Positions 17,051 through 25,899 of a DNA stretch of 64,000 bases are shown in pieces. The stretch covers positions 182,749 to 246,748 of the forward strand of contig JBOEGJ010000011.1 of assembly GCA_050633365.1 (NCBI GenBank), given 5' to 3'. Below the pieces are notes generated by a model. It had not been told where the DNA came from and searched no databases. It saw nothing but the letters and a program-made list of their open reading frames with translations. Both the position numbers and the translations under genes were made by a program. Every line of letters begins with the position of its first letter. The stretch's first letter is position 1. Source of the stretch: Pseudomaricurvus sp050633365. GTDB taxonomy: Bacteria; Pseudomonadota; Gammaproteobacteria; Pseudomonadales; Cellvibrionaceae.

Positions 17051-17944
17051 TTACTTCTTTTTCTTAGCGACGCGTTTCTTCTTCGGTGCAGCTTTAGCTT
17101 TCTTCGCAGCAGGCTTTTTAGCAGCCTTCTTTGGAGCAGCTTTCTTAGCAGCTGGCTTGCGCTTCTTCGGTGCAGCTTTCTTTTTGGCTTTAGCGGCAGC
17201 TTTTTTCTCTGCAGCTTTGGCTTTAGCGGCGGCTTTCTTCTCTGCAGCCTTGGCTTTAGCAGCGGCCTTCTTCTCGGCAGCTTTAGCTTTAGCAGCAGCT
17301 TTCTTCTCTGCAACTTTGGCTTTAGCAGCGGCTTTCTTGGCAGCAGCCTTGGCTTTGGTTGCAGCTTTCTTCTCTGCAGCTTTGGCCTTATCCATCGCCT
17401 TCTTAGACACAGCTTTAGCTTTTGCCGCTAGTTTCTTCTTAGCAGCGGCAACTTTCTTAGCATTGGCAGCAGCACGTTGCTTCTTCCACTTAGCTTCGAA
17501 AGCTTCAACGGCTTTAGCCAGATCAGCATCAGCTTTAGTGGCCAAAGAAGCAGCCAAACCTTCAACTTTAGCCAAAACAGCGGCTTCAGCAGCTTTTGCA
17601 GCAGCAGCGCTTTTCGCAGTACCAAGGGTTAACTTGGTTTTCGCTGCTTTACCACGCAGAGTCTTAACCTTGTCACCTAACTTGGCAGCAGCTTTAGTGG
17701 CTGCTTGTGCGGCACGCTTATCAGCAGCCTTTTTAGATTTCGCGGCCTTGGCTTTTGCAGAAGCAGCTTTCTTACGAGCAGCTGCTTGGGCTTTTGCCTG
17801 AGCTTGGATTTCTTTTTGAAGTTTACTCAGAGCATCCTGAGCTTTTGCAACAGCAGGAGCTACTACAGCTGCCGGTGCTTTTTTTGCAGGAGCACGACGT
17901 TTTGCCGGCGCCTTTTTAGCTTTTGCTTTCGCTACTCTAGCCAT
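17051..17944 (-). CDS. Lysine/alanine-rich histone-H1-like DNA-binding protein (AlgP-like)
   Basis: A 297-residue, extremely basic protein made almost entirely of Ala, Lys, Pro and Arg. The N-terminus (1-30) is AP/K-rich. Residues 32-170 are helical, with leucine-containing segments (DALSKLQKEIQAQ, LAKAVEAFEAKWKKQ). Six 11-residue repeats fill 186-251, and the tail is rich in KPAAKKAA. Pseudomonas AlgP/AlgR3 and other bacterial H1-like proteins have this composition and bind DNA through the lysine tail. A nucleoid or global regulatory role is inferred. A strong GAGGAG ribosome site precedes the ATG. It is isolated by a gene-free kilobase upstream and two terminators downstream. Confidence 0.9.
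   Translation of the reverse strand: MARVAKAKAKKAPAKRRAPAKKAPAAVVAPAVAKAQDALSKLQKEIQAQAKAQAAARKKAASAKAKAAKSKKAADKRAAQAATKAAAKLGDKVKTLRGKAAKTKLTLGTAKSAAAAKAAEAAVLAKVEGLAASLATKADADLAKAVEAFEAKWKKQRAAANAKKVAAAKKKLAAKAKAVSKKAMDKAKAAEKKAATKAKAAAKKAAAKAKVAEKKAAAKAKAAEKKAAAKAKAAEKKAAAKAKAAEKKAAAKAKKKAAPKKRKPAAKKAAPKKAAKKPAAKKAKAAPKKKRVAKKKK
17192..17389 (-). repeat. Six tandem 33-bp units encoding 11-residue repeats
   Basis: Residues 186-251 of the H1-like protein are six copies of an 11-mer close to KAKAAEKKAAA; units 4-6 are identical in protein. The DNA units differ at synonymous sites, for example GCAGCTTTGG versus GCAGCCTTGG. Confidence 0.9.
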
Positions 17945-18978
17945 CTTTAATTCTCCTCAATATTAAAAGATGCGAACCCACTAACACAATGAACCATAGC
18001 ACAAATATTAAACGCCAAAGACGTCGACCAGAATATTATTTAAAAAAACAAGCTTTTGCACCCTTTCGCCACGTTTTTTTTAAAATAAATACAACTATTT
18101 GATGTTTTTTTTGATTTTGAATGCTTTTTTACAATTTAAAACGTCTATTTCATTCAATGAGACGCTTGGTTTTGGAAAAACCTCAAGCCAAAGCATCCCA
18201 TCAACGTTGTAATTTTCCACGAAAAGACAGTTTCTAATTTTCAAACCTATTTTCGATTGAAATAGTAAATGGAGTCAGAATTACACAAGACAAACGATAA
18301 CGAATCGACACTGAAAATACAGAATGGATAAAATCGACGGATGTAAGCTCTTTAACTTCGATTGCGATGAACGCTTGAGCTACTTGAGGTAGCAATTTGG
18401 AACAAAAGCCTGAGATAGAAGTTTGGGATAAAAACCTGAGATAGAAGTTTGGGATAAAAACCTGAGATAGAAGTTTAAGATAGCCGTTTAAGATGGATAC
18501 TCAGCACCAAAGATGAAACCTGCTTCTCTTTATATAGGAAGCTAGATACAGAGGACTAAACATCCTTAACTAAAAGTCAGCGACTCATCTTCGATGACTG
18601 TACATGGAGATCAAACGCTACCTTTGAAACCCGCCCCCCGAACGCAGACAAGTCAACAGCGAAGGCTAAACCTTAAGAAATCGATGAATATCGACAATTT
18701 ACAGAAAGGTGATCGACAAAAATTGCGATTCGACCAAACCCGAGACTTCGATCATCTAGGCCCCACCATCTGACGATCAAGTCCAACCACCGTTGTAAAT
18801 TCAACGTTTATTACCTGAATCACAAGCCTCCGCTTTCCACGACCTTGCTCACAACTGTTTTTATCCTGAACAATTAGGCGCTCCGCCCTACTCACAAACC
18901 TGACGAAAGCGAGCCGGTCGAAGATTCGCGTTCAATATCGAGACCGATCCACAGGACCGACATCACTTTCAGACCGAC
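17945..18978. other. Gene-free, AT-rich 1-kb region upstream of the H1-like gene
   Basis: I see no credible gene on either strand. The first 350 bases are strongly AT-rich with A and T runs, for example at 18045-18130. A hairpin with stem GCTTG...CAAGC lies near 18162-18187, and another, GCTTC...GAAGC, near 18523-18543. A 26-bp tandem repeat is at 18409-18475. It probably holds the promoter and leader of the H1-like gene; a small RNA is possible but not shown. Confidence 0.6.
18409..18475. repeat. Tandem repeat, 26-bp unit, 2.6 copies
   Basis: Exact copies at 18409-18434 and 18435-18460, with a partial third at 18461-18475. The unit starts CCTGAGATAGAAG and ends GGGATAAAAA. The bases just before (TTTGGAACAAAAG) look like a decayed further copy. 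It is non-coding. Confidence 0.9.
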
Positions 18979-19007
18979 AAAAAAAATGGGCCCTTATAGG
19001 ACCCATT
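18979..19007 (-). terminator. Rho-independent terminator of adk
   Basis: AATGGGCCC (18985-18993) pairs with GGACCCATT (18999-19007), with one G-U pair in the minus-strand RNA. It is followed on that strand by a run of eight T residues, and lies 40 bases past the adk stop. A second small hairpin, CCGCC/GGCGG, lies at 19013-19029. Confidence 0.88.
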
Positions 19008-19047
19008 CTCATCCGCCAACTCTCGGCGGGACAACTATGCACTCGAA

Positions 19048-19698
19048 TTAACCGAGAACAGAAAAAACCTTGTCTTTAATTTCAGCCAGTTCACCCACAC
19101 CTTCAATGCAAGTGTACTTTGCCGCCTTCTCGTCAGCGGCAGCTAAACCTTGGTAGAAACCAACCAGAGGCTTGGTTTGCTCATGATAAACCGCCAAGCG
19201 TTTACGCACGGTTTCTTCTAGGTCGTCTTCGCGCTGAATCAGATCTTCGCCAGTCACGTCATCTTTACCTTCAACCTTCGGCTGATTGAAAACGATGTGA
19301 TAAGTACGGCCTGATTCCGGATGCACTCGACGACCGCTCATACGACTAACAATTTCTTCATCCTCGACATTAATCTCGAGGACATGATCGATTGCAACGC
19401 CAGCATCTTGCAAGGCTTCGGCTTGTGGAATTGTGCGAGGAAAGCCATCAAACAAGAAGCCTTTTGCACAGTCATCTTGCGCAATACGATCTTTCACCAG
19501 AGCGATAATCAAATCGTCAGATACCAAGCCACCAGAAGACATAATGTCTTTTGCCTTTAGGCCCAGTGGCGTGCCGGCTTTAACCGCCGCTCGCAACATG
19601 TCACCAGTAGAGATTTGAGGAATACCGTATTTTTCCATAATGAACTGGGCCTGTGTGCCTTTACCTGCACCAGGTGCACCCAACAAGATGATACGCAT
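19048..19698 (-). CDS. adk: Adenylate kinase
   Basis: Catalyses ATP + AMP to 2 ADP; essential and cytoplasmic. It is 216 residues. The P-loop GAPGAGKGTQ lies at 7-16, the AMP site includes STGDMLRAAV, and FDGFPRTIPQAEAL is present. The LID domain is the non-zinc type: MSGRRVHPESGRTYH has no Cys cluster. It is single-gene, ending in a strong terminator. Confidence 0.98.
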   Translation of the reverse strand: MRIILLGAPGAGKGTQAQFIMEKYGIPQISTGDMLRAAVKAGTPLGLKAKDIMSSGGLVSDDLIIALVKDRIAQDDCAKGFLFDGFPRTIPQAEALQDAGVAIDHVLEINVEDEEIVSRMSGRRVHPESGRTYHIVFNQPKVEGKDDVTGEDLIQREDDLEETVRKRLAVYHEQTKPLVGFYQGLAAADEKAAKYTCIEGVGELAEIKDKVFSVLG

Positions 19699-20077
19699 AA
19701 GGGAATAAACTCCAAATTAGTCTGCCCTCACGGGACTACCCATTATTTACCCGCTGGTTAACCAGATGGGGCATCTAGGGAGCTGTCGGAGAGAAGGGGT
19801 CTAAAAAAAGCAGCTACCATACACTTAGAGCCCCCTAATCTCAAGGGTACGGGGCTTAGCGGCACATCTTAATACAACTAACCACTTGTTTTAAAAGTAC
19901 NNTTCCTTCAAAGAGGCTAGACCAAGGTCTAATCCAGCTTTGGTTATATACCATGACTGAGACGCGGGACTAACTCCACAATTTTGTGCTCGGAACCCCA
20001 ACAACGCGCTGGTTTAGGCTATAAATAGAAGAAGCTTCAATTTATAGCCCCCATCAGACACGTCTTTAGAGGTATTT
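19699..20077. other. Intergenic region with two undetermined bases
   Basis: Lies between divergent adk and the small plus-strand genes. It contains NN at 19901-19902, so the sequence may be imperfect or a contig join here. A perfect 12-bp palindrome CTGGTTAACCAG lies at 19754-19765, and an inverted repeat AGCCCC (19829-19834) with GGGGCT (19851-19856). No gene is visible. Confidence 0.7.
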
Positions 20078-20299
20078 ATGAGTGCAAAGCCATGGGTTCA
20101 ACACCTCAGCCAACCCCCACTAGCCACGTCGGAGGTTTGCTGTATCACCAGAATCCCCATAGAAGATGCCGCAAAACTATCAGCGTTAGCTGAGCTCTTT
20201 CCCCAACAAGGACAAGAAGAGATCATCTCAACGCTACTCGATCAAGCCCTGGAGGAACTCGACCAACTGCCTCCCGCCATTGGACAACACGAACAATAG
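20078..20299 (+). CDS. Small hypothetical protein, ribbon-helix-helix-like, paralogue of the next gene
   Basis: A 73-residue protein of unknown function. Residues 24-64 follow a beta-strand, helix, helix pattern: ITRIPIEDAAKLSALAEL, then QEEIISTLLDQALEEL ending in LP. The next gene has the same pattern (EIIRDLLSAALKDVEAGLP), so the two are diverged paralogues. AGAGG is correctly spaced before the ATG. The fold assignment is from pattern only. It is probably in one transcript with the next two genes, with a 42-base gap. Confidence 0.65.
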   Translation: MSAKPWVQHLSQPPLATSEVCCITRIPIEDAAKLSALAELFPQQGQEEIISTLLDQALEELDQLPPAIGQHEQ

Positions 20300-20341
20300 A
20301 CGGTTCCCACGTCCAACTCTACAACAGTCACTGAGGTAACA

Positions 20342-20680
20342 ATGCATTCTCTTGAAAAATTGACCCGTAAATGGCAACAAATCGGCATCGGCGAACTTAC
20401 CGACACCCCTTTTCATATTCGCCTCAACAGTGTGGCAAAAGAAAAGTTAGAGGCTCTCTGCGAGCGCTACCCGAGAATCAGTAAAGACGAAATCATACGC
20501 GATTTACTCTCGGCTGCGCTGAAAGACGTAGAAGCGGGACTTCCCTACCAGCCGGGCAACAAAATCATCGCATGGGACGACTGTGGCGATGAAATCTATG
20601 AAGATTGCGGATTAACTCCGCGATTGCTTGAACGCACCAAGCACTATCAGACTCAGCTTCGCCAAGTGCGGCAATCCTAG
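20342..20680 (+). CDS. Hypothetical protein with ribbon-helix-helix-like core
   Basis: A 112-residue protein. The core (residues 22-70) reads as strand TPFHIRLN, helix SVAKEKLEALCERYP and helix SKDEIIRDLLSAALKDVEAG, typical of the MetJ/Arc ribbon-helix-helix fold. An acidic tail with WDDCGDEIYEDCGLTP follows. It could bind DNA or form a dimeric adaptor; no function can be assigned. GAGG precedes the ATG. The gene is flanked by its shorter paralogue (upstream) and a coiled-coil protein (downstream). Confidence 0.75.
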   Translation: MHSLEKLTRKWQQIGIGELTDTPFHIRLNSVAKEKLEALCERYPRISKDEIIRDLLSAALKDVEAGLPYQPGNKIIAWDDCGDEIYEDCGLTPRLLERTKHYQTQLRQVRQS

Positions 20681-20756
20681 CCTTCGCAGTCCCATTTCTC
20701 GGTGAAACGGTTGCAGGGCGTGACGATCACAGACTTTTCAAACCAAGGAGCCAGAC

Positions 20757-21341
20757 ATGGGAATTTTTAGCCGACAAAGCGACGACGACAACACTGACGA
20801 CGATTTCTCTCAGGTTGAGTTACCCAGCAAAAAAGACTTGAATACCAGTTTTTTGGATGACGCTAACTTTGACTCTCCGCCGGTGCCCCGAGCTGCGCCT
20901 AGAAAGCCAAATTACGACATCGAAAAAGCCATTCAATTGATGAATTCACTGCCTCCGGGAGAAGCCCAGCTAATCGTCACGGTAGTGCAGCAAACCTTAG
21001 AATCTACTGGTGTTGATGTTAGTGAGATTATTCGAGATGCGGATAAGAAAGAAAAACAACTTAACCAACAGCACAAAGAGCTGCGCGAGGATATCCGACA
21101 GCTGGAAGCTCAAATCGCAGATAAAAATCAGAAAATTAAGAGTTTGCTCGAAGATCTAAAAGTCACTTCTCATGTCAAACAACAACTGCTTTTAACTCAA
21201 CCCACGAAAGAAGCTAAAACAGACACACAAGCCACCGAGCCAACTCCGACAGCGAAAGCCGAATCGATCGATCCTGCCGACAACCCAGGCGCGACGCTAA
21301 AAACGAGTCGCCAAAACCCGCCACCAAAACCCATGCACTAA
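20757..21341 (+). CDS. Hypothetical protein with central coiled coil
   Basis: A 194-residue soluble protein of unknown function. It has an acidic N-terminus (SDDDNTDDDFSQVE), a short helical core (about 53-90, KAIQLMNSLPPGEAQLIVTVV), a predicted coiled coil (about 97-135, DKKEKQLNQQHKELREDIRQ) and a disordered Thr/Pro-rich tail. AAGGAG gives a strong start. Its stop overlaps the mazG stop by three bases in convergent orientation. It is probably co-transcribed with the two small paralogues upstream. Confidence 0.75.
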   Translation: MGIFSRQSDDDNTDDDFSQVELPSKKDLNTSFLDDANFDSPPVPRAAPRKPNYDIEKAIQLMNSLPPGEAQLIVTVVQQTLESTGVDVSEIIRDADKKEKQLNQQHKELREDIRQLEAQIADKNQKIKSLLEDLKVTSHVKQQLLLTQPTKEAKTDTQATEPTPTAKAESIDPADNPGATLKTSRQNPPPKPMH

Positions 21342-22174
21342 TCGTTAAGTTGCTTTAATTTGAGTTTGGCCTCATCCCAAAGGGCATCCATCATGTCCAA
21401 TGAGGCATCCTCAACACTAATGCCCTGTTTTGACAGCTCTGCTTCGATGTAACCAAATCGCTGTTCAAATTTCTGATTTGTGCCCCGCAGCGCCCCCTCA
21501 GGCTCTACCTTTTGATGGCGGCAGCCGTTAACCACGGCAAACAAGAGATCACCAAATTCTTCTCGAGTAGCCGCTTGATCTTGGTCGCCTATCGCCTGCT
21601 TTACTTCGGCCAACTCCTCTTCGATTTTATCGATTACCCCCTCGATTGAGGGCCAATCAAATCCTGAAGAGGATGCTCGTTTTTGCAACTTTACTGCTCG
21701 CGTCAACGCAGGTAAGGCCAGCGGTATGTCATCGAGCAAGCCGCTCTGACCTTTCGCTTGTCGCTCTTCACGCTTCAACGCTTCCCAGCGCTGTTTAATC
21801 ATCGATTCTTGCTCGGAGCTTCGATTAGCGTCGGCGCGGCTTTCCAGTGTGTTATCAGGAAAGACATGAGGGTGGCGGCGAATGAGCTTTGTCACTAGAC
21901 CCGATATTACTTGGTCTAGATCAAAACGCTTTTCTTCCGTTGCAATCTGACTGTAAAAGATAACTTGAAAGAGTAAATCGCCTAACTCTTCTTTCAAATG
22001 ATCAAGATTACCCTGCTCAATAGCGTCGACGACTTCGTAAGCTTCTTCGATAGTCGACGGAGCGATAGTGCGATAGCTTTGCTCAACATCCCAAGGGCAT
22101 CCCGTTTGCGGATCGCGCAAACGCGCCATGAGCTGCTTTAGATCATCCAAATTGTAGTGCCGAGGCTCATTCAT
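21338..22174 (-). CDS. mazG: Nucleoside triphosphate pyrophosphohydrolase MazG
   Basis: Hydrolyses NTPs and dNTPs to monophosphates; in E. coli it limits ppGpp accumulation and removes abnormal nucleotides. It has two tandem MazG domains: the first with EEAYEVVDAI and KEELGDLLFQV, the second with EELAEVKQAI and REEFGDLLFAV, giving the acidic metal ligands. It is 278 residues from the ATG at 22174 (MNEPRHYNLDDL); an upstream in-frame start at 22213 adds 13 unconserved residues. It is the last gene of a cysM-rlmD-relA-mazG unit, next to relA as in Pseudomonas and E. coli. Confidence 0.95.
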   Translation of the reverse strand: MNEPRHYNLDDLKQLMARLRDPQTGCPWDVEQSYRTIAPSTIEEAYEVVDAIEQGNLDHLKEELGDLLFQVIFYSQIATEEKRFDLDQVISGLVTKLIRRHPHVFPDNTLESRADANRSSEQESMIKQRWEALKREERQAKGQSGLLDDIPLALPALTRAVKLQKRASSSGFDWPSIEGVIDKIEEELAEVKQAIGDQDQAATREEFGDLLFAVVNGCRHQKVEPEGALRGTNQKFEQRFGYIEAELSKQGISVEDASLDMMDALWDEAKLKLKQLND

Positions 22175-22258
22175 ATTGCATAGTCTCAGAAAAGGGCGCT
22201 GCCGCTGCACCACTCGGCCAGCTCCAAAGAAAACCGAAAATCACCACTAGGTGAACCA

Positions 22259-24502
22259 TTAACTGTGCTTTCTTCTCGCGGTTGCAACGTTAGGCAATTG
22301 ATTTAATCGACTGAGCACTCGACTTAACTCGGTAAAGCTGGCGATCTCTATCGTCAAAATCATATCCACGGTGTTCTTGCCTTTATCAGATAAGGTTCGC
22401 ATGGCACTGATATTGATCCGCTCGGTATCCAGCAGTTCGGTAATATCACGCAGCAAACCGTGTCGGTCGAAGGCTTCAATAATGACATCAACCGAGTACA
22501 GACTTTGCGGCGCTTCGCCCCAATCGACTTTAATAATCCGCTCTGGCTCGTCACTTTGTAGCTGCAAAACGTTGTGACAGTCTTGCCGGTGAATAGACAC
22601 ACCACGCCCCAGAGTGATGTACCCCATGATTGCATCGCCAGGCACAGGATTACAGCAGCCGGCAATGTGCGTCAGTAAATTACCAACACCATCAATGAAT
22701 AGATCCGAATCGCTATGCTCTCTCGAGGCTTTACCCACCAGACTAATCACCGGCTCAATCGGCTTGTCAGGAGTGAGCATTCTCTGCGCAATATTGACGA
22801 CTTGACCTACACCGATGTCGCTGGCGCCGACGGCGGCGTAGAGATCATCTAGGCCAACAAGATTGAGCTTGCGTGCTAGAGCGTCGTAATCGAGCTCATC
22901 CATCGCCAAACGTTTGAACTCTTTATCGAGCACCGCGCGACCTTCAGCGATATTTTGATCTCGCGCCTGAAGCTTGAACCATTGCTGCACTTTTGCGCGA
23001 GCACGTCCGGTTCGAAGATACCCCAGCGCTGGCGCCATCCAGTCGCGACTGGGCGATTCGTGCTTGCCGGTCAGCACTTCGACTTGATCGGCGGTTTTGA
23101 GCATATAGTTCAGAGGTACAATTCGACCGTTGACTTTCGCCCCCCGACAGCGATGACCGACTTCAGTATGCACACGATAGGCAAAATCCAAAGGCGTTGA
23201 ACCGTGTGGAAAATCGATAATGTGTCCTTCCGGTGTGAACACATAAATTCGATCTTGCTCGACACCGCCTGAAAGATCGTCTTCCAGCGGGTGGCCGCCA
23301 AGCTCTTCATGCCATTCCAATACTTGTCTTAACCAAGCGATCTTTTGCTCGTAGCTATCCTCGCTGGCATCATCATCAGCGCCTTTGTAACGCCAATGCG
23401 CGCAGACCCCAAATTCTGCCTCTTCATGCATAGCATTGGTACGAATCTGTACCTCGAGCACTTTGCGATCGGGGCCGATAACTGCGGTGTGTAGAGAGCG
23501 ATACCCGTTTTCTTTGGGAGACGCAATGTAGTCGTCAAACTCGTTAGGGATATTGCGCCAAAGACTGTGAACAATTCCAAGAACCGCGTAACAGTCCCTC
23601 ACTGTAGACACTAAAATTCGCACCGCTCGAATGTCATAGACTTGCGAAAAACCAATATCTTTACGACGCATCTTTCGCCAAATGCTGTAGATATGCTTCG
23701 CTCTACCACTAATGTTGGCGTCAATTTTTGAGTCCGCGAGCTCAGAGTTGAGCTTATCGATAACGTTTTCAATAAACTGCTGACGATCCATACGACGCTC
23801 ATCAAGCAGGCGAGCAATACTCATGTAATCGTTGGGTTCAAGGTAGCGGAAAGATAGATCTTCTAACTCCCACTTAATATGACCGATCCCCAAGCGATGC
23901 GCCAAGGGCGCGTAGATGTCAGCAACTTCGCGGGCAACTTTTCGGCGCTTGGCATCGTCAATATCTTTCACTGCTCGAATCGCGCAAGTTCGCTCTGCCA
24001 GTTTTACCAAAGCTACGCGAACATCGTCGACCATAGCCACCAACATCTTGCGAACTTTGTCCGATTGCTCTTCCGAGGGAGAACCTAAAACACTTTCTTC
24101 GGAATCGTTGCGTTGAGTGCTGATCGCCGCCATTCGAATCACGCCTTTAATCAATTTGGCAACGGTCTCTCCGAATTGGGCTTCAATCTCTTTTAACGGG
24201 AGTTTGTTTTCACGCACCGCCCGATACAAAATCGCAGCCTGAAGAGTTTCGGTATCGAGCTGTAAGTCGGCAAGTATTTCGGCCATTTCTAATCCGGTGC
24301 GAAAGCTGCTGGTGCCCTTTGCCCAAATATTGTCTTCAGCAATGGCCATTTCCTCGGCCATGAGACTCACTTCGCAGGCACGCTGGAGTACCGGTAAATC
24401 AGAGGCATCAAGCTCGTAACTATCACTGATTCTTTGTAGCCATGCCTCGATATCGACTCGGCCGTCATCCTTAATAGGATGGTCTTCGCGCACTTTAACC
24501 AT
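22259..24502 (-). CDS. relA: GTP/GDP pyrophosphokinase RelA ((p)ppGpp synthetase I)
   Basis: Ribosome-associated alarmone synthetase of the stringent response. It is 747 residues. The N-terminal pseudo-hydrolase domain lacks the HD pair (ILYRAVRENKL in its place), the mark of RelA rather than SpoT. The synthetase domain has YDIRAVRILV, SPKENGYRSLHTAV and VQIRTNAMHEEAE. The TGS domain (VFTPEGHIIDFPHGSTPLDFAY), zinc-finger/CC region (HIAGCCNPVPGD) and C-terminal ACT domain follow. It has 48- and 84-base gaps to rlmD and mazG on the same strand. Confidence 0.97.
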   Translation of the reverse strand: MVKVREDHPIKDDGRVDIEAWLQRISDSYELDASDLPVLQRACEVSLMAEEMAIAEDNIWAKGTSSFRTGLEMAEILADLQLDTETLQAAILYRAVRENKLPLKEIEAQFGETVAKLIKGVIRMAAISTQRNDSEESVLGSPSEEQSDKVRKMLVAMVDDVRVALVKLAERTCAIRAVKDIDDAKRRKVAREVADIYAPLAHRLGIGHIKWELEDLSFRYLEPNDYMSIARLLDERRMDRQQFIENVIDKLNSELADSKIDANISGRAKHIYSIWRKMRRKDIGFSQVYDIRAVRILVSTVRDCYAVLGIVHSLWRNIPNEFDDYIASPKENGYRSLHTAVIGPDRKVLEVQIRTNAMHEEAEFGVCAHWRYKGADDDASEDSYEQKIAWLRQVLEWHEELGGHPLEDDLSGGVEQDRIYVFTPEGHIIDFPHGSTPLDFAYRVHTEVGHRCRGAKVNGRIVPLNYMLKTADQVEVLTGKHESPSRDWMAPALGYLRTGRARAKVQQWFKLQARDQNIAEGRAVLDKEFKRLAMDELDYDALARKLNLVGLDDLYAAVGASDIGVGQVVNIAQRMLTPDKPIEPVISLVGKASREHSDSDLFIDGVGNLLTHIAGCCNPVPGDAIMGYITLGRGVSIHRQDCHNVLQLQSDEPERIIKVDWGEAPQSLYSVDVIIEAFDRHGLLRDITELLDTERINISAMRTLSDKGKNTVDMILTIEIASFTELSRVLSRLNQLPNVATARRKHS

Positions 24503-24550
24503 AACTTTTCCGTCTACTTAGCTCGTGAGCATCTGTATTTGCCCGTCAAA

Positions 24551-25894
24551 CTAGCCACGCACAAATAGTGCCATAGCTTCCATGTGAGAGGTGTGTGGGA
24601 ACATATCCATAGATCTCAGCGCACTCAACTCAAACCCTGCTCCGGCTAAAATACTAGCGTCGCGGGCAAGACTCGCTGGATTACACGATACATACACCAA
24701 TTTTTTAATATCACTGTCGGCGATTTGTTCGCAGACAAATTTTGCACCAGATCGGGGCGGATCAATCAAAATCTTGTTGATCTTCTCACGAACCAACAGC
24801 ATCCCCAGTTCTGTCGAGGTCAGATCGAGCGCTTTGAATTCAACCTCGGTGAGTTCATTGGCAGCGGCGTTTTGTGACGCTCTCTCGACCATGAGGTCAG
24901 AGCCTTCAATACCCAGAGTTTTTGCCACACGCTTAGCGATAGGCAAAGTAAAATTCCCCATACCGCAAAACAGATCAGCCACACAATCACCCGACTCAAG
25001 CTGCAGCCACTCAATCGCCTGAGCCACCATCTTTTCATTCACCGCAGCATTCACCTGAGTGAAATCACCGGGTGAGAACTTCAGTTGAATGCCTTCATTC
25101 GGCAATGACAGATATAAATACGGTGCAACAGGTTCATCGGTGGCGTTTGACAGAGGGCCACCCTTTTGTGCCTGAAACCAACAAATAGTTCCCGTTAATT
25201 GCAACTGAAGCACTTCCCTTTGCGCCACCGACAACGGCTTAATATGGCGAATCACCAGCGCAGACAAAGGCTCTCCGTGATCATCGGCCGCATCAATCAT
25301 CTCTATGTGTGTGATACCAGAGCGCTCAGGCAGTTGGTTTAACCAGGCCTGCACCTGGGGCAGGAGCCGCTGAAGGTTTGGTGCAATAACAGGACATGCG
25401 GTAATCGCCACGAGATCATCTGATGCCTTTTGGCGAAAGGATAACTGCCCTTTTGCGTCAATCCCAAAGCGCACGCGAGTTCTATAGCCTTCAGAATTTG
25501 AGCGGATCGGCTCTAGCAATTGCTTAGGCTGCAATTGATATTGGCGCAGCAGCATCTGCAGCAAAGCTTGTTGCTTATATTCGATTTGCTTATCCGCTTG
25601 CAAATGCTGTAGCTGACAACCACCGCAGCGATGAAACACGCCACAGGAGGGCTGAACCCGCTCAGGACTGGCAGTCACGACGTTTTTGCTCCGACATTCA
25701 CTAAAACGCTTTTGTCGACGATAGTGAGCCACTTCAACCGTTTCGCTGGGCAAGGCGCCTTCAACAAACACAGTTTTTCCTTGATGCCGCGCGATACCGC
25801 GTCCATCGTGAGAAAACCCCTCAATCAGCAATTGAGTGGGTGTCGACTCGGCGGAGGTTCGGCGAGCCGATTGGGGCTTAAAAATACGAGCCAT
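24551..25894 (-). CDS. rlmD: 23S rRNA (uracil(1939)-C5)-methyltransferase RlmD
   Basis: SAM-dependent methyltransferase with a 4Fe-4S cluster, modifying U1939 of 23S rRNA. It is 447 residues. The TRAM domain (about 15-70) is followed by cluster ligands C84, C90, C93 and probably C167. The SAM site is VADLFCGMGNFTLPIA (305-320) and the catalytic cysteine is C404 in VSCNPASLARD. The gene starts 5 bases after the cysM stop, so the two are clearly one transcript. Confidence 0.96.
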   Translation of the reverse strand: MARIFKPQSARRTSAESTPTQLLIEGFSHDGRGIARHQGKTVFVEGALPSETVEVAHYRRQKRFSECRSKNVVTASPERVQPSCGVFHRCGGCQLQHLQADKQIEYKQQALLQMLLRQYQLQPKQLLEPIRSNSEGYRTRVRFGIDAKGQLSFRQKASDDLVAITACPVIAPNLQRLLPQVQAWLNQLPERSGITHIEMIDAADDHGEPLSALVIRHIKPLSVAQREVLQLQLTGTICWFQAQKGGPLSNATDEPVAPYLYLSLPNEGIQLKFSPGDFTQVNAAVNEKMVAQAIEWLQLESGDCVADLFCGMGNFTLPIAKRVAKTLGIEGSDLMVERASQNAAANELTEVEFKALDLTSTELGMLLVREKINKILIDPPRSGAKFVCEQIADSDIKKLVYVSCNPASLARDASILAGAGFELSALRSMDMFPHTSHMEAMALFVRG

Positions 25895-25899
25895 AAGGA

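Noticed and set aside
17157..17801. Long plus-strand open frame (214 codons) opposite the H1-like gene
   Set aside because: It is the complement of GC-rich Ala/Lys codons and gives a meaningless FF/ALA repeat protein; the minus-strand frame has a proper ribosome site, terminators and a known composition class.
18409..18475. Possible CRISPR array
   Set aside because: The repeat units are directly adjacent with no unique spacers; a simple tandem repeat.
19754..19765. Palindrome CTGGTTAACCAG as a named operator for adk
   Set aside because: It does not match a regulator consensus I can name; noted only in the region description.
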